Shown one piece after another: positions 43,967-53,800 of a stretch of 64,000 nucleotides of DNA. The stretch lies in assembly GCF_016899425.1 (NCBI RefSeq), contig NZ_CP045996.1, positions 1,054,001-1,118,000 on the forward strand, in the 5' to 3' direction. The translations under genes and the position numbers were made by a program. The stretch's first letter is position 1. Each line of letters opens with the position of its first letter. The DNA is from Burkholderia sp. MS389 (GTDB lineage Bacteria > Pseudomonadota > Gammaproteobacteria > Burkholderiales > Burkholderiaceae). The notes beneath the pieces were generated by a model. It saw only the letters and a program-made list of their open reading frames with translations, had not been told where the DNA came from and did not search any database.

Positions 43967-44373
43967 TTTGCAATCTCCGTCGCCGCGCCCGCGTATCGAA
44001 GGCCATTGGAATACCGGATCTGCCGGTGTCGGCCGCAACCCCTTCTCGACTTCCAGTCCGACGCCGCCCCTGCTGGGCTGCGCGCATGCGGCATGAGAAA
44101 TTCCCAAAAAATCATGCATTACATCGTACCGCTGCGCAGCGAAATGCGAAGTACGGCCTTTTTTGCACATCGTCGCTCCGCTCTCCCGATTGCAAATTTT
44201 TTGTATGCCGACAGCGGCGTGGGCCCGTCTCGGGCGCGCTCCGCCGCCCCCAAAGTGACCCTCCTAACATCATAGGATTGCATTTTCACACTTCATGTGA
44301 TTTTATTATCACTTGCCATGACCCGCCGCCGCCCACGCGCGCGGTCGCACCCCATACCAAGGAAGAGACCCAG
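43967..44373. other. intergenic region upstream of deoxyribokinase gene
   Basis: 407 bp without a gene I can support. Its last 120 bp are AT-rich and hold the candidate operator at 44286-44312. Confidence 0.45.
44286..44312. promoter_or_regulatory. candidate operator upstream of deoK
   Basis: Two overlapping inverted repeats: TCACA-N5-TGTGA (44286-44300) and GTGAT-N6-ATCAC (44297-44312), ending 61 bp before the deoK start in an AT-rich stretch. It may bind the DeoR-type regulator; the spacing does not match a standard CRP site. Confidence 0.45.
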
Positions 44374-45300
44374 ATGGAGACAATCGCCGTCATCGGCAGC
44401 AACATGGTCGACCTCGTGACCTACGTCGCGCGCATGCCCGCCCGGGGCGAAACGCTCGAGGCGCCGAACTTCGAGCTCGGCTGCGGCGGCAAGGGCGCGA
44501 ACCAGGCCGTCGCGGCCGCACGCCTCGGCGCGCGCGTCGTGATGGTCACCAAGGTCGGCGACGACGTGTTCGCCGACAACACGATTCGCAACTTCGAGCG
44601 CGAAGGGATCGACACCACGCACGTGCGCAAGGTCGCCGGCGTGCCGAGCGGCGTCGCGCCGATCTTCGTCGAGCCCGATTCGAGCAACAGCATCCTGATC
44701 GTCAAGGGCGCGAACCGCCACCTGCGGCCGGCCGACGTCGACGCGGCCGCGCCGATGCTCGCCGAATGCGCGCTGATCGTGCTGCAGCTCGAGATCGAAC
44801 TCGACACCGTCTATCACGCGATCGAATTCGGCGCGCGGCACGGCATTCCCGTGTTGCTGAACCCCGCGCCTGCCGTCGCCGATCTCGATTTCGAACGCAT
44901 CCGTTCCGTCGAATTCTTCGTGCCGAACGAAACCGAGCTCGCGATCGTGTCGGGCATGCCGGTCGATTCGCGCGAGAGCGCTACGCGCGCCGCCCAAGCG
45001 CTGGTCGCACGCGGGCTCCAGCACGTGCTCGTCACGCTCGGCAGCAACGGTTCGCTGCTGGTGTCGCGCGACGGCGTGCACCACGTGCCGGGCGTCCCCG
45101 TCGACCCACGCGACACGACGGGCGCCGGCGACGCCTATATCGGCTGCTTCGCACGCTGCTACGCGGCGTCGCGCGACACGGTCGACGCGATGCGTTACGC
45201 GTCCGCGTACGCCGCGCATTCGGTCACGGGCTTCGGCACGCAGAAGTCGTACGCCGACGCCGCGACGTTCGAGCGCTTCCTCCGCGACGCCGGCTTCTGA
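44374..45300 (+). CDS. deoK: deoxyribokinase / ribokinase-family sugar kinase
   Basis: A 308-residue PfkB-family kinase. Signature 1 GCGGKGANQAVAAARLGA (residues 32-49) and signature 2 DTTGAGDAYIGCF with the catalytic Asp. With the permease, epimerase-like gene, DeoR regulator and deoC next to it, it probably phosphorylates 2-deoxy-D-ribose to the 5-phosphate for DeoC; a ribokinase role is the alternative. AGGAAGAG precedes ATG-44374. Confidence 0.85.
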   Translation: METIAVIGSNMVDLVTYVARMPARGETLEAPNFELGCGGKGANQAVAAARLGARVVMVTKVGDDVFADNTIRNFEREGIDTTHVRKVAGVPSGVAPIFVEPDSSNSILIVKGANRHLRPADVDAAAPMLAECALIVLQLEIELDTVYHAIEFGARHGIPVLLNPAPAVADLDFERIRSVEFFVPNETELAIVSGMPVDSRESATRAAQALVARGLQHVLVTLGSNGSLLVSRDGVHHVPGVPVDPRDTTGAGDAYIGCFARCYAASRDTVDAMRYASAYAAHSVTGFGTQKSYADAATFERFLRDAGF

Positions 45301-45340
45301 CCGGCGCCTTCATCGACGAGACATTGGGAAGGAGACACCC

Positions 45341-46714
45341 ATGAGCCGGACCCCGATCGAACACACGCCTGACGGCTATTACCTGAATCGCACGCCGCTC
45401 TTCGCGTTCACGCTGCTGTGCTGCCTGTTCGCGCTGTGGGGCACCGCCGCGAACCTGAACGACGTGCTGATCGCGCAGTTCAAGAAATCGTTCTTCCTGT
45501 CCGATTTCGAATCGGCGTTCGTGCAGTCCGCGTTCTATCTCGGCTACTTCTTCCTCGCGATTCCGGCCGCGACCGTCGTGAAGAAGTTCAGCTACAAGAC
45601 GACGATCCTGGTCGGCCTGCTGCTCTACACGACCGGCTGCCTGCTGTTCTTCCCGGCCGCGTCGATGGCGAAGTACGGGATGTTCCTCGTCGCGCTGTTC
45701 GTGATCGCCGCCGGCCTGTCGTTTCTCGAAACGGCGTCCAACTCGTATTCGACGCTGATGGGCCCGCGCGACACCAGCACGCGGCGGCTGAACATCTCGC
45801 AGACGTTCTATCCGTTCGGCGCGATGGCCGGCGTCTACATGGGCAGCTTCCTGATCTTCAAGGAAGGCGACGCGTCGCATGCGCAGCTCGCGGCGATGTC
45901 CGCCGCCGACGCGCACACGCACCAGCTCGCGATGATCCAGGCCACGCTCGAGCCGTACAAATGGCTGATCGTCGTGCTCGTCGCCGTGTTCATCGTGTTC
46001 GCGCTCACGCCGTATCCGGCCTGCAAGGGCAACGGCGCGAGTACGGTCACGCACCGGATCGACGCGCGCGGCACGCTCGCGCGGCTGTTCGGCAACCGGC
46101 GCTTCGTCGCGGGCGTCGTCGCGCAATTTCTGTATGTGGGCGCGCAGGTCGGCGTGTGGAGCTTCACGATCCGGCTCGCGATGCAGATCGGCGGCCTCAC
46201 CGAGCGCGGCGCATCGCGCTACCTGCTCGCGACGTTCTTCACGTTCTTCGTCGGCAAGCTGGTCGCGACGCTCGTGATGAAACGCGTCGGCCCGGCCAAG
46301 GTGCTGATCGTGTACGGCATCCTGTGCATCGCGCTGCTCGCGTACACGATCAGCGTACACAACATCACCGCCGTGTATGCGGCCGTGTGCGTGAGCATCT
46401 TCCTCGGCCCGTGCTGGCCGACGATCTACGGGCTGACGATTGACGGCCTCGGCAAGGACACCGAATACGGCGGCTCGATCCTCGTGATGAGCATCGTCGG
46501 CGGCGCGGTCGTGCCGCTGATCCAGGGGCTGATCTCCGATCACACCGGCGGCAACATGCAGCTCGCGTTCGTCGTGCCGCTGCTGTGCTTCGTCGTGATC
46601 GTGTACTACGGCTTCTACTGCCTGCGTCACCTGCCGGCAGCGACGCCCGACGCTGCGACCGACGGTCATGCGTCCGCGCGCTACGCCGCGACGCGCAACA
46701 CGTCGGGAGCCTGA
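45341..46714 (+). CDS. deoP: deoxyribose permease (FucP-like MFS sugar:H+ symporter)
   Basis: A 457-residue MFS permease with twelve hydrophobic segments in the FucP branch: FALWGTAANLNDVLIAQFKKSF in helix 1, FLETASNSYSTLMGPRD in helix 5, and LNISQTFYPFGAMAG. Members carry L-fucose, glucose/galactose or 2-deoxyribose; the neighbourhood favours deoxyribose (inference). It starts 40 bp after deoK and ends 2 bp before the next gene. Confidence 0.87.
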   Translation: MSRTPIEHTPDGYYLNRTPLFAFTLLCCLFALWGTAANLNDVLIAQFKKSFFLSDFESAFVQSAFYLGYFFLAIPAATVVKKFSYKTTILVGLLLYTTGCLLFFPAASMAKYGMFLVALFVIAAGLSFLETASNSYSTLMGPRDTSTRRLNISQTFYPFGAMAGVYMGSFLIFKEGDASHAQLAAMSAADAHTHQLAMIQATLEPYKWLIVVLVAVFIVFALTPYPACKGNGASTVTHRIDARGTLARLFGNRRFVAGVVAQFLYVGAQVGVWSFTIRLAMQIGGLTERGASRYLLATFFTFFVGKLVATLVMKRVGPAKVLIVYGILCIALLAYTISVHNITAVYAAVCVSIFLGPCWPTIYGLTIDGLGKDTEYGGSILVMSIVGGAVVPLIQGLISDHTGGNMQLAFVVPLLCFVVIVYYGFYCLRHLPAATPDAATDGHASARYAATRNTSGA

Positions 46715-46716
46715 CC

Positions 46717-47769
46717 GTGCGCGGCGAGATCGAACTGCGGCGCGACGACTTCCGCGAAGCGCCGCGCACGCTGTACCGCACGGACAGCCTCACCGTCACC
46801 GCGTTCGCGTATCCGTCCGGCGTCGAGGCGCTGAAGCTCGAGAACCGCCGCGGTCATCTGGTCGTGCTGCCGTATCTCGGTCAGATGATCTGGGCCGCCG
46901 AATTCGACGGCCGCGACCTGACGATGAAGCACATGTTCCGGCAGCCGAAGCGCGCGGCGTCGATCATCGATACCTACGGCTGCTTCATGTTCCATAGCGG
47001 GTTGCTGCGCAACGGCTGCCCGGGGCCGGACGACACGCACGCGCTGCACGGCGAGATGCCCTGCGCGCCGATGGACCGCGCGAGCCTCGTCGTCGGCATG
47101 GAGGCGCGCGGCGCGACGGTCGAAGTGACCGGCGAATACGAATACGTGCAAGGCTTCGGCAGCCACTACGTCGCGCGGCCGTCGGTGCGGCTGGCCGAGC
47201 ACGAGGCGCGGATGACGATCGCGATGGACGTGACGAACCTCGGCGGCGCGCCGATGGACCTGATGTACATGGCCCACCTGAACTACGCATACGTGCCGGG
47301 CGGCCGCTTCGTGCAGTCGCTGCCGCGCGGCGGCATGCGGCTGCGCGACAGCGTGCCCGCGCACGTGAAGCCCACCGCCGCATGGCGCGACTACACGGCC
47401 ATGCTCGCGCACGAACCGGCCCGGCTCGCGACGCTCGATGCGCCCGCGCTGTACGACCCCGAGATCGTGTTCTTCATGAACGACGTGGCAACGGACGCCG
47501 ACGGCGTCGCGCATTTCCGGCTCGCGCATCCGGACGGCGGCGCGTTCCACACCGCGTATCGCCCCGCGCAATTCCCGCATGCGACGCGCTGGATCCTGCA
47601 CAACGCGGATCAGCAGGTGGCCGCGTTCGCGTTGCCGTCGACCTGCGAGCCGGAGGGTTACGAAGCGGAACGCCGCAAGGGCCACGTCGCGGCGCTGGCG
47701 CCCGGCGCATCGCGCCGCTTCGAGGTGCTTACCGGCTACCTCAGCGCGGCGGAAGCGCGCGATGCGTGA
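46717..47769 (+). CDS. DUF4432 / aldose-1-epimerase-like protein (DeoX type)
   Basis: A 350-residue galactose-mutarotase-fold protein of the DUF4432 kind: VVLPYLGQMIWAAEFDGRDLTMKHMF, GCFMFHSGLLRNGCPGP, DTHALHGEMPCAPMD with a catalytic-type His, and MAHLNYAYVPGG. The start is GTG-46717, 2 bp after the permease stop, with GGGAG 7 nt upstream. Genes of this family accompany deoK-deoP in other bacteria, where they probably interconvert sugar anomers. Confidence 0.82.
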   Translation: MRGEIELRRDDFREAPRTLYRTDSLTVTAFAYPSGVEALKLENRRGHLVVLPYLGQMIWAAEFDGRDLTMKHMFRQPKRAASIIDTYGCFMFHSGLLRNGCPGPDDTHALHGEMPCAPMDRASLVVGMEARGATVEVTGEYEYVQGFGSHYVARPSVRLAEHEARMTIAMDVTNLGGAPMDLMYMAHLNYAYVPGGRFVQSLPRGGMRLRDSVPAHVKPTAAWRDYTAMLAHEPARLATLDAPALYDPEIVFFMNDVATDADGVAHFRLAHPDGGAFHTAYRPAQFPHATRWILHNADQQVAAFALPSTCEPEGYEAERRKGHVAALAPGASRRFEVLTGYLSAAEARDA

Positions 47770-47800
47770 CGTGCTGAAAAGCGCGATGCACGGCGCCGCA

Positions 47801-48571
47801 TCAGGTCACGAGCGCAATCCCGTGCTCGCGGATCGCCGTTTCGTAGCGGCGGCTCAGTTGCCCGTCGGAGATCACGTAGTTGAAATCGGTCAATTCGGCG
47901 AAATAGGCTGCGCGCACTTCGTCGAACTTCGTGTGGTCGACCAGCAGGAAGCGGTTCTGCGCGCGCGCCATCACCTGCTTCTTCGCATCGACTTCGTGGA
48001 AGTTGAAGCACGTGACGCCGCAGCGTTCGCTCACGCCGGCCGCCGAGATGAACGCCTTCGACACGCGTACCGAATCGAGAATGCCCGTTTCGGCGACCGA
48101 TTCGAACACCATGTTCTGCCGGTGATACGCGCCGCCGCACAGGATCACGTTGCAATGCGGCTTCTGCTGCAGCTTCGCGAACACGTTCAGCGAATTGCAG
48201 ACCGCGGTGAATTCGAGGTCGTCGGCAATGAAGTCGACGATGAACGGCGTGGTCGACCCGCAGTCGACGAAGATCGTGTCGCCGGTCGTCACGAACTGCG
48301 CGGCCAGCTTGCCGATGCGGCGCTTTTCCTCGGTCTGCCGGTTGTTCTCGGCACTGATCAGATATTCGCCGATGTCGCTGCGCTGCGCGGCGAAATGGCG
48401 CGTCACGTAGCCGCCGATCAGGCTGAGGCCGTGGGGGTTGTCCGCGAGATCGCGGCGGATCGTCATTTCGGACACGCCGAACAGCTCGGCGACTTCCCTC
48501 AGATGAATCGCGTTCTGCCCTTGCAGCACGTTCATCAATGTCTTGATCCGTTCGCCCTTCTTTGTTTCCAT
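47801..48571 (-). CDS. DeoR-family regulator of deoxyribose genes
   Basis: A 256-residue DeoR-type repressor: helix-turn-helix HLREVAELFGVSEMTIRRDLA (residues 23-43) and a sugar-phosphate-binding domain with GDTIFVDCGSTTPFIVD and HCNVILCGGAYHRQN. AGGAT lies 7 nt before ATG-48571; the longer frame is unlikely. It is convergent with the deoK operon and divergent from deoC, a position typical of a local regulator such as DeoQ. Confidence 0.88.
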   Translation of the reverse strand: METKKGERIKTLMNVLQGQNAIHLREVAELFGVSEMTIRRDLADNPHGLSLIGGYVTRHFAAQRSDIGEYLISAENNRQTEEKRRIGKLAAQFVTTGDTIFVDCGSTTPFIVDFIADDLEFTAVCNSLNVFAKLQQKPHCNVILCGGAYHRQNMVFESVAETGILDSVRVSKAFISAAGVSERCGVTCFNFHEVDAKKQVMARAQNRFLLVDHTKFDEVRAAYFAELTDFNYVISDGQLSRRYETAIREHGIALVT

Positions 48572-48643
48572 GCCTGTATCCTGCGGGCCCGCCGCGTGAG
48601 TCGCTCGTCGTGCCGGGCGCGCGGGCCCGGCCGGAATGTCGTA

Positions 48644-48670
48644 TTTGTAACAAACCGATGTGAAAACATC
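48644..48670. promoter_or_regulatory. candidate operators between deoR-type gene and deoC
   Basis: Palindrome TTTGTAACAAA (48644-48654) followed by GATGT-N4-ACATC (48657-48670), ending 47 bp before deoC. With the site before deoK they are the best candidates for binding by the DeoR-type regulator; the sites are not identical. Confidence 0.4.
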
Positions 48671-48717
48671 AACTTTCCGTGTGCCCTTTCCGCACACGAT
48701 CCGTGGAGTCCTGACAC

Positions 48718-49398
48718 ATGCCGCTTTCCAACGCCCAACTCGCCCAAACCATCGATCACACGCTGCTCGCGCCCGACGCGAGCGACGCGCAGATCCGCGA
48801 ACTCTGCCGCCAGGCGGCCGAGCATCGCTTTTACTCGGTCTGCGTGAATTCGGCGAACGTGCCGCTCGCCGCGCGCGAGCTGGTCGATACCGGCGTGCTC
48901 GTCTGCGCCGTGGTCGGCTTCCCGCTCGGCGCGGGGCTGTCCGCCGCGAAGGCGTTCGAAGCCACCGCCGCGATCGCGGCGGGCGCCGGCGAGATCGACA
49001 TGGTGATCAACATCGGCGCGCTGAAAAGCGGCCGCACCGACGACGTGAAGGCCGACATCGACGCCGTGCATCGCGCATGCGGCACGGTGCCGCTCAAGGT
49101 GATCCTCGAAACCGGGCTGCTGACCGACGATGAAAAAGTGCGCGTGTGCGAGATGTGCCGCGATCTCGGCGTCGCGTTCGTGAAGACGTCGACCGGGTTC
49201 GGCCACGGCGGCGCGACGCTCGCCGACGTCGCGCTGATGCGCCGCACGGTCGGGCCAGCGCTCGGCGTGAAGGCGTCGGGTGGCGTGCGCGACCGCGCGG
49301 CCGCGCTCGCGATGCTCGAAGCCGGCGCGACGCGGCTCGGGACGAGTTCGGGGGTGGCGATCGTGACCGATCAGGGAGCGAGCGCGTCGGGGTATTGA
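48718..49398 (+). CDS. deoC: deoxyribose-phosphate aldolase
   Basis: A 226-residue class I aldolase that splits 2-deoxyribose-5-phosphate into glyceraldehyde-3-phosphate and acetaldehyde. Catalytic residues visible: Asp94 (GEIDMVINIG), Schiff-base Lys156 (FVKTSTGF) and Lys185 (GVKASGGVR). GGAG lies 9 nt before the ATG. It is divergent from the DeoR-type gene; it completes the pathway begun by the kinase. Confidence 0.96.
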   Translation: MPLSNAQLAQTIDHTLLAPDASDAQIRELCRQAAEHRFYSVCVNSANVPLAARELVDTGVLVCAVVGFPLGAGLSAAKAFEATAAIAAGAGEIDMVINIGALKSGRTDDVKADIDAVHRACGTVPLKVILETGLLTDDEKVRVCEMCRDLGVAFVKTSTGFGHGGATLADVALMRRTVGPALGVKASGGVRDRAAALAMLEAGATRLGTSSGVAIVTDQGASASGY

Positions 49399-49430
49399 GC
49401 AGGCGCCGCCTCTCACACACCCTGAGCAGT

Positions 49431-50411
49431 TCAATATCCCGCGGGAGGGATCGGTGGAACCAGCGAAATCGGATCAACCGACGGATGCGCAATTTGCGGA
49501 GGCACGACCATCTGATCATTTTCGTCATAGACGAACGTCGCCTCGTCTGACCGCGATGACGGAAGCGTTATCCGGATGACGGGTACGATGCGCTTCGAGG
49601 CTTGCTGGTAATCCACCTGGTCACCTTGAGCGCCTTTGAGTCCATTGGCGCGACCTGCAAGATAGAAAAATGCCATGATCGGCAGCTTCTCAGGGATATC
49701 TTGCTCCCATGTAGCTAAACGCAACTCATTTTGCTCGTGCATGGATTCTTCGGCAATCAACGCCATTGCATCAATGCTGGCTTTGAAAATCGCGGCGCTC
49801 GCTGGGGCACCGTGATGTACGTCGAAGCCGCATTGGTGTGCGTGCTTATTACCATTTGTGTTGTTGTAGTGTGACAGCCATTCCGAAGCAGTTGAAATGC
49901 CTCGCGCCTGACATGGACCGCTGTCACTCGGAAATGAGTTATCCGCACCGCATCCGTTGCCCACTCGATTTTCAGTGTTGGCGTCGATTGGGAATGAGCA
50001 TAGAACTTCCGGCTCGACGACATTCGGCTTTATATTATACCTATAAGGAACGAAAATTAACCCATTACTGTACCCATAAGCCAGTTTGCTGAACTTCGAA
50101 TCTTTTCGCAGATAGGAGAATGAGACGCCTCCGCTCGAAACGGAAGCAGGACTCGGGTTCCATGAGTGGTACTGAGACGAATGCACGGTCCCGCGAAGCA
50201 TTACCCCGGAACAGCGAAACGCCGGGTTCGTCGCTCTACCGCAATCTGGAGCCAGATTATTGTAATTGTCCGTGAGCTGTTGCGCGACCTTGTTGCCGGC
50301 GACTCCGACAAGCGCGACCGAGCCATCTTCGCCCGAGTATGCATGGGCGAGTGATATTCCAGCGAGCGAAGACACCATTGTCATCAAGATAAAAAGCCAT
50401 TTGTATTTCAT
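49431..50411 (-). CDS. secreted halovibrin-like protein, copy 1
   Basis: A 326-residue exported protein with signal peptide (FILMTMVSSLAGISLAHA). It resembles proteins annotated as halovibrin HvnA (from memory, moderate certainty): FRCSGVMLRGT, WNPSPASVSSGGVSFSYLR, CGFDVHHGAP, NELRLATWEQ. Six or more Cys suggest disulphides. A paralogue faces the other way at 54594, and the two flank the trimeric autotransporter. Secreted effector or toxin is a reasonable guess; catalytic residues cannot be assigned. Base composition is well below the core average. Confidence 0.72.
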   Translation of the reverse strand: MKYKWLFILMTMVSSLAGISLAHAYSGEDGSVALVGVAGNKVAQQLTDNYNNLAPDCGRATNPAFRCSGVMLRGTVHSSQYHSWNPSPASVSSGGVSFSYLRKDSKFSKLAYGYSNGLIFVPYRYNIKPNVVEPEVLCSFPIDANTENRVGNGCGADNSFPSDSGPCQARGISTASEWLSHYNNTNGNKHAHQCGFDVHHGAPASAAIFKASIDAMALIAEESMHEQNELRLATWEQDIPEKLPIMAFFYLAGRANGLKGAQGDQVDYQQASKRIVPVIRITLPSSRSDEATFVYDENDQMVVPPQIAHPSVDPISLVPPIPPAGY

Positions 50412-50833
50412 TTTCCACTTTTCTTAAAATGGATATAATCCATGATACATGCCGAATTTTCATCTTCGGCACTCTTGCTTTTAATATGATTGAGCAGACG
50501 AGCTCCATCATCTCGCCCGGGCGCCAATGGAATGAACGCTCCGCGACATGGATATGTCGAAATGGCAAATAATCGGAAATGGTGTCGAACAGGCGCCATG
50601 GCGCCGTCAACTTTCCCGACGAAATGGGCAGCCCGATAGCGTCATTGCTTACGGGAGTGAATGATGCGTTTCCGCGATTCTCGCTTGCGACGGCTTCGGC
50701 GCGCGGTAACCGCCCGCGGCCACTATCTCGTCGCTCCATGGCTGCTGGTCCTGCCGCATATTGCCAACAGGACCAGCCTCAGCGATGAGGTGTGCTAATC
50801 ACGACCAGCAACGCAACGCGTGACTCCGGTTGC
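50412..50833. other. intergenic region between adhesin gene and halovibrin-like gene
   Basis: 422 bp, no credible gene. It holds the promoter of the leftward gene at 49431 and the hairpin at 50744-50777 after the adhesin gene. Confidence 0.5.
50744..50777 (-). terminator. inverted repeat downstream of the adhesin gene
   Basis: GCTGGTCCTG (50744-50753) is complementary to CAGGACCAGC (50768-50777) with a 14-nt loop, 57 bp after the adhesin stop. No T-run; a transcription end is likely from its position only. Confidence 0.4.
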
Positions 50834-53800
50834 TTACCACACGAAACCGGCGCCGACGCCGCCCGCCACGGTTCCTCGTGTGTTCGTCGAACCGGAAGCC
50901 TTGATGATCCACCGCCCAGCGTAAGTGGACAGACCCACCGCAAGAGCAGACTGGCCGGCGTACGTGCCGCCGCCCACTGCGACGACGCTCTTTCCGGGCG
51001 CCGGCGCTTGCGGCAGCGACGCAATGGCCACGGCTGACGCGGTGCCTCCATTTGCATCCGCACGATCGTGTTCGATCTGCGATCGCAAGCCGCCCACCGA
51101 TTCGTTGAGCTGCTGGACGTTGACGGCATCCGTCGGTGCGACGCCGGCCGACACGTTGGTCAGCGTGCGCGTCATGCCCGTGGCGCTGTTGCCGAACGAG
51201 ACGGCGTTGTCCGCGTCAGCCACGGAACCTGCACCAATTGCAACGCTGTTATTGCCCCAAGCCGTCGCGCCCTGGCCGACCACGGTGCTGTTCTCGCCGT
51301 GAGCGGATGCAGCTTGCCCGATCGCCGTGCTATTGATTGCACGTGCATCCGCCCCGGCGCCGATCGCTGTCGCGCCCGACGCTTGCTGCGCCGAATTCGC
51401 GCCGATTGCCGTGGTGTCGCCGGCATCGCTGTCGATAACGGAGCCTGAGCCGGCCCCGACGTCGTTAACGTCCCGGCGCAGATTGGCCATCGTCATGACC
51501 CGACCATCACCGCGCGGATTGCCGGCATCGGTTTCGATCTTGCTGACGCGATCGTCCATCGCGCCCATTCGGTTTTCGAAGTCGCTTTGCAGCGACGACA
51601 ACTGGCCATAGTTCACCGCGTCGTATCGGCGCTTGCCATCGGCAACGTTGGTCAGCATCACCGGCGCTGCCGACGGGCCGCCCAGCGTCACCGAGCCATA
51701 GTTCGGATTGCCGTGCGAGTCGAGATCGTAGCGCAGCGCCAGCGAATCCGTGGCGCCATACGCCGCAGCCGCCTGCACCGCCTCCGATACCGTCCCGTAC
51801 TGGTGACCGTGCACTTCAATCGAATGAATGGCCACGTGGCCGCTTCCATCGACCGTCGTGTCGCCGCCGATCGCGTTCGCAAGACTCGCCGCCGCGCCGT
51901 GCAACTGCGCCACGTTCACCGCGTCGGTACCCTGCGTACCCGCCGCAACGTTCACGATCTGGCGCTCGCTTCCGGCATTGCCCACTGAAACGGTATTGGC
52001 TCGACTCGCCTGGGAACCCGCCCCCAGTGCCACGGCGCCGTTCGCCCCTTTTTCCACGAAGGCTTTCGCGCCGAGCGCCATCGCATCGGTCACGTTTCGG
52101 GCAACGCTCGCCCCCGTGCCCAGCGCAATGCCATTCGTCGCGCCCACCACGGCCTCGGCGCCACTGCCGATCGCAATCGAGCTCTCACCGATCGCCTGCA
52201 CATTGTTATTGCCGACAGCGATCGCGCTCTCGCCGTTCGCCCGCGCCTGGGAACCGATTGCAAGGGCGCTGGCACCATTCGTCGTCACATGCGAGCCGAT
52301 CGCCACCGAGTACGGCTGCTCGGCACCGGTTTGCGCCATATTGCCGATCGCCACGGAGTTGTCCGAGTTCGCGATGGTACGCATGCCAATGGCAATCGTG
52401 TCTGCGCCCGACGCAACCGACCCGACACCGATTGCAGCCGAGGTCATACTCGCCGGATCGCCATCGGCAATACTCGCCGCGTTCGGCAGGCTACCGTCAG
52501 CACCCTGGCCGTCGATCAGCACGAAATTCGACAAACGTTGCTCGTCGATGGCAGAGGGATCGGCAACCAGCAAGTTGCGCCGCGATGCCAGATCGGACGA
52601 GAGCTTGTCGGTACGGCTCGACACCTTTCCGATCGCATCAGTCAGCTGATTCAAGTTGACCGCGTCGGTACCTCTCGTACCCGCTGCGAGGTTCGAAATG
52701 CGGCGCTCGCGCCCCACGTCGCCCACCGACACTTGGTTTGCTTCCAGTGCGACGGAGTTGATACCGATCGCAACCGAATTGACTCCGGTCACGCGCGAAC
52801 CCGCACCCAAAGCGATCGAGCCATTCGCTATCGCATTTGCACCGGCGCCAACCGCAACGGCATTCGTTCCCGTCGCAATCGCGTCTACACCTTGAGGCTT
52901 GATCTGGATGGCCTTCATCGCAAGGCTGACGTCAGCCAGCTCATCCCGTATCGGCTGCGTCGCAGCGGTCAATTGCCCCACATTGACCGCATCGGTATCC
53001 GCACTGCCTGCCGCGACGTTCTTCAATGTCGTGCCATGCTCGCCACGCAGCGTTATCGTGCTGCCGGCGGCATCGTCGTACGCCACCGCGTTCCGACCGA
53101 TACCGCCGCCACTGTCCGCGGCTGCCGCGATCGCGTCGCCGACGTTACCGTAGGTTTTGTCACCGACGCGATACTTCGGCGCCGTCACGTTACCTCCCGC
53201 GTCCACCGTCGAACCGCCCCCAAGTGCCGTCGCGACGCTCTGTGACGCACGGTGCAATTGCGAACCGTTTATCGCTTCCATACTCGTCGCGCTGACCGTG
53301 CCGGCCGCCACGCTCTTCAGTGTCGTGCCCTTCGCGCCAAGCGTGACCGAACGCTTTGCGGAATCGTCATAAACGACCGCATTCGGATCCGTACCGCTAT
53401 CGGCGGCTGCCGCAATCGCATCCGCGACGTTGTCGAAAGATTTGCTGCCCACTCGATATGTCGGCGTCGTTACGTGGCCGTTGGTGTCGATGTTCACGCC
53501 AAGCACGTTCGCCACCCTCGAAAGCTGGTTGACGTTGACTGCATCACCGGCGTGCGCGCCGTTCTTGACGTTGGAGATTCTAGAACCCGAAACGCTGATT
53601 CCCGCCCTGGACGACAACACAAGCCGGTTGCCGACAATGGTCGCGCCTTCGGCATCGACGATTATCCGATTCGACTTGAACGGATCGTCACCATAAAACA
53701 GCCCGGCCGATCTACTTCCCGCCCATACTCCCGACCACAAATATGTGTCGGCCCCATTTCCGGAGGTAAGATAAGAAAAATACCGGCCCGCCATCTGGGA

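Noticed and set aside
44286..44312. CRP binding site upstream of deoK
   Set aside because: The half-sites TGTGA and TCAC are 8 bp apart rather than 6, so it is listed only as a candidate local-regulator operator.
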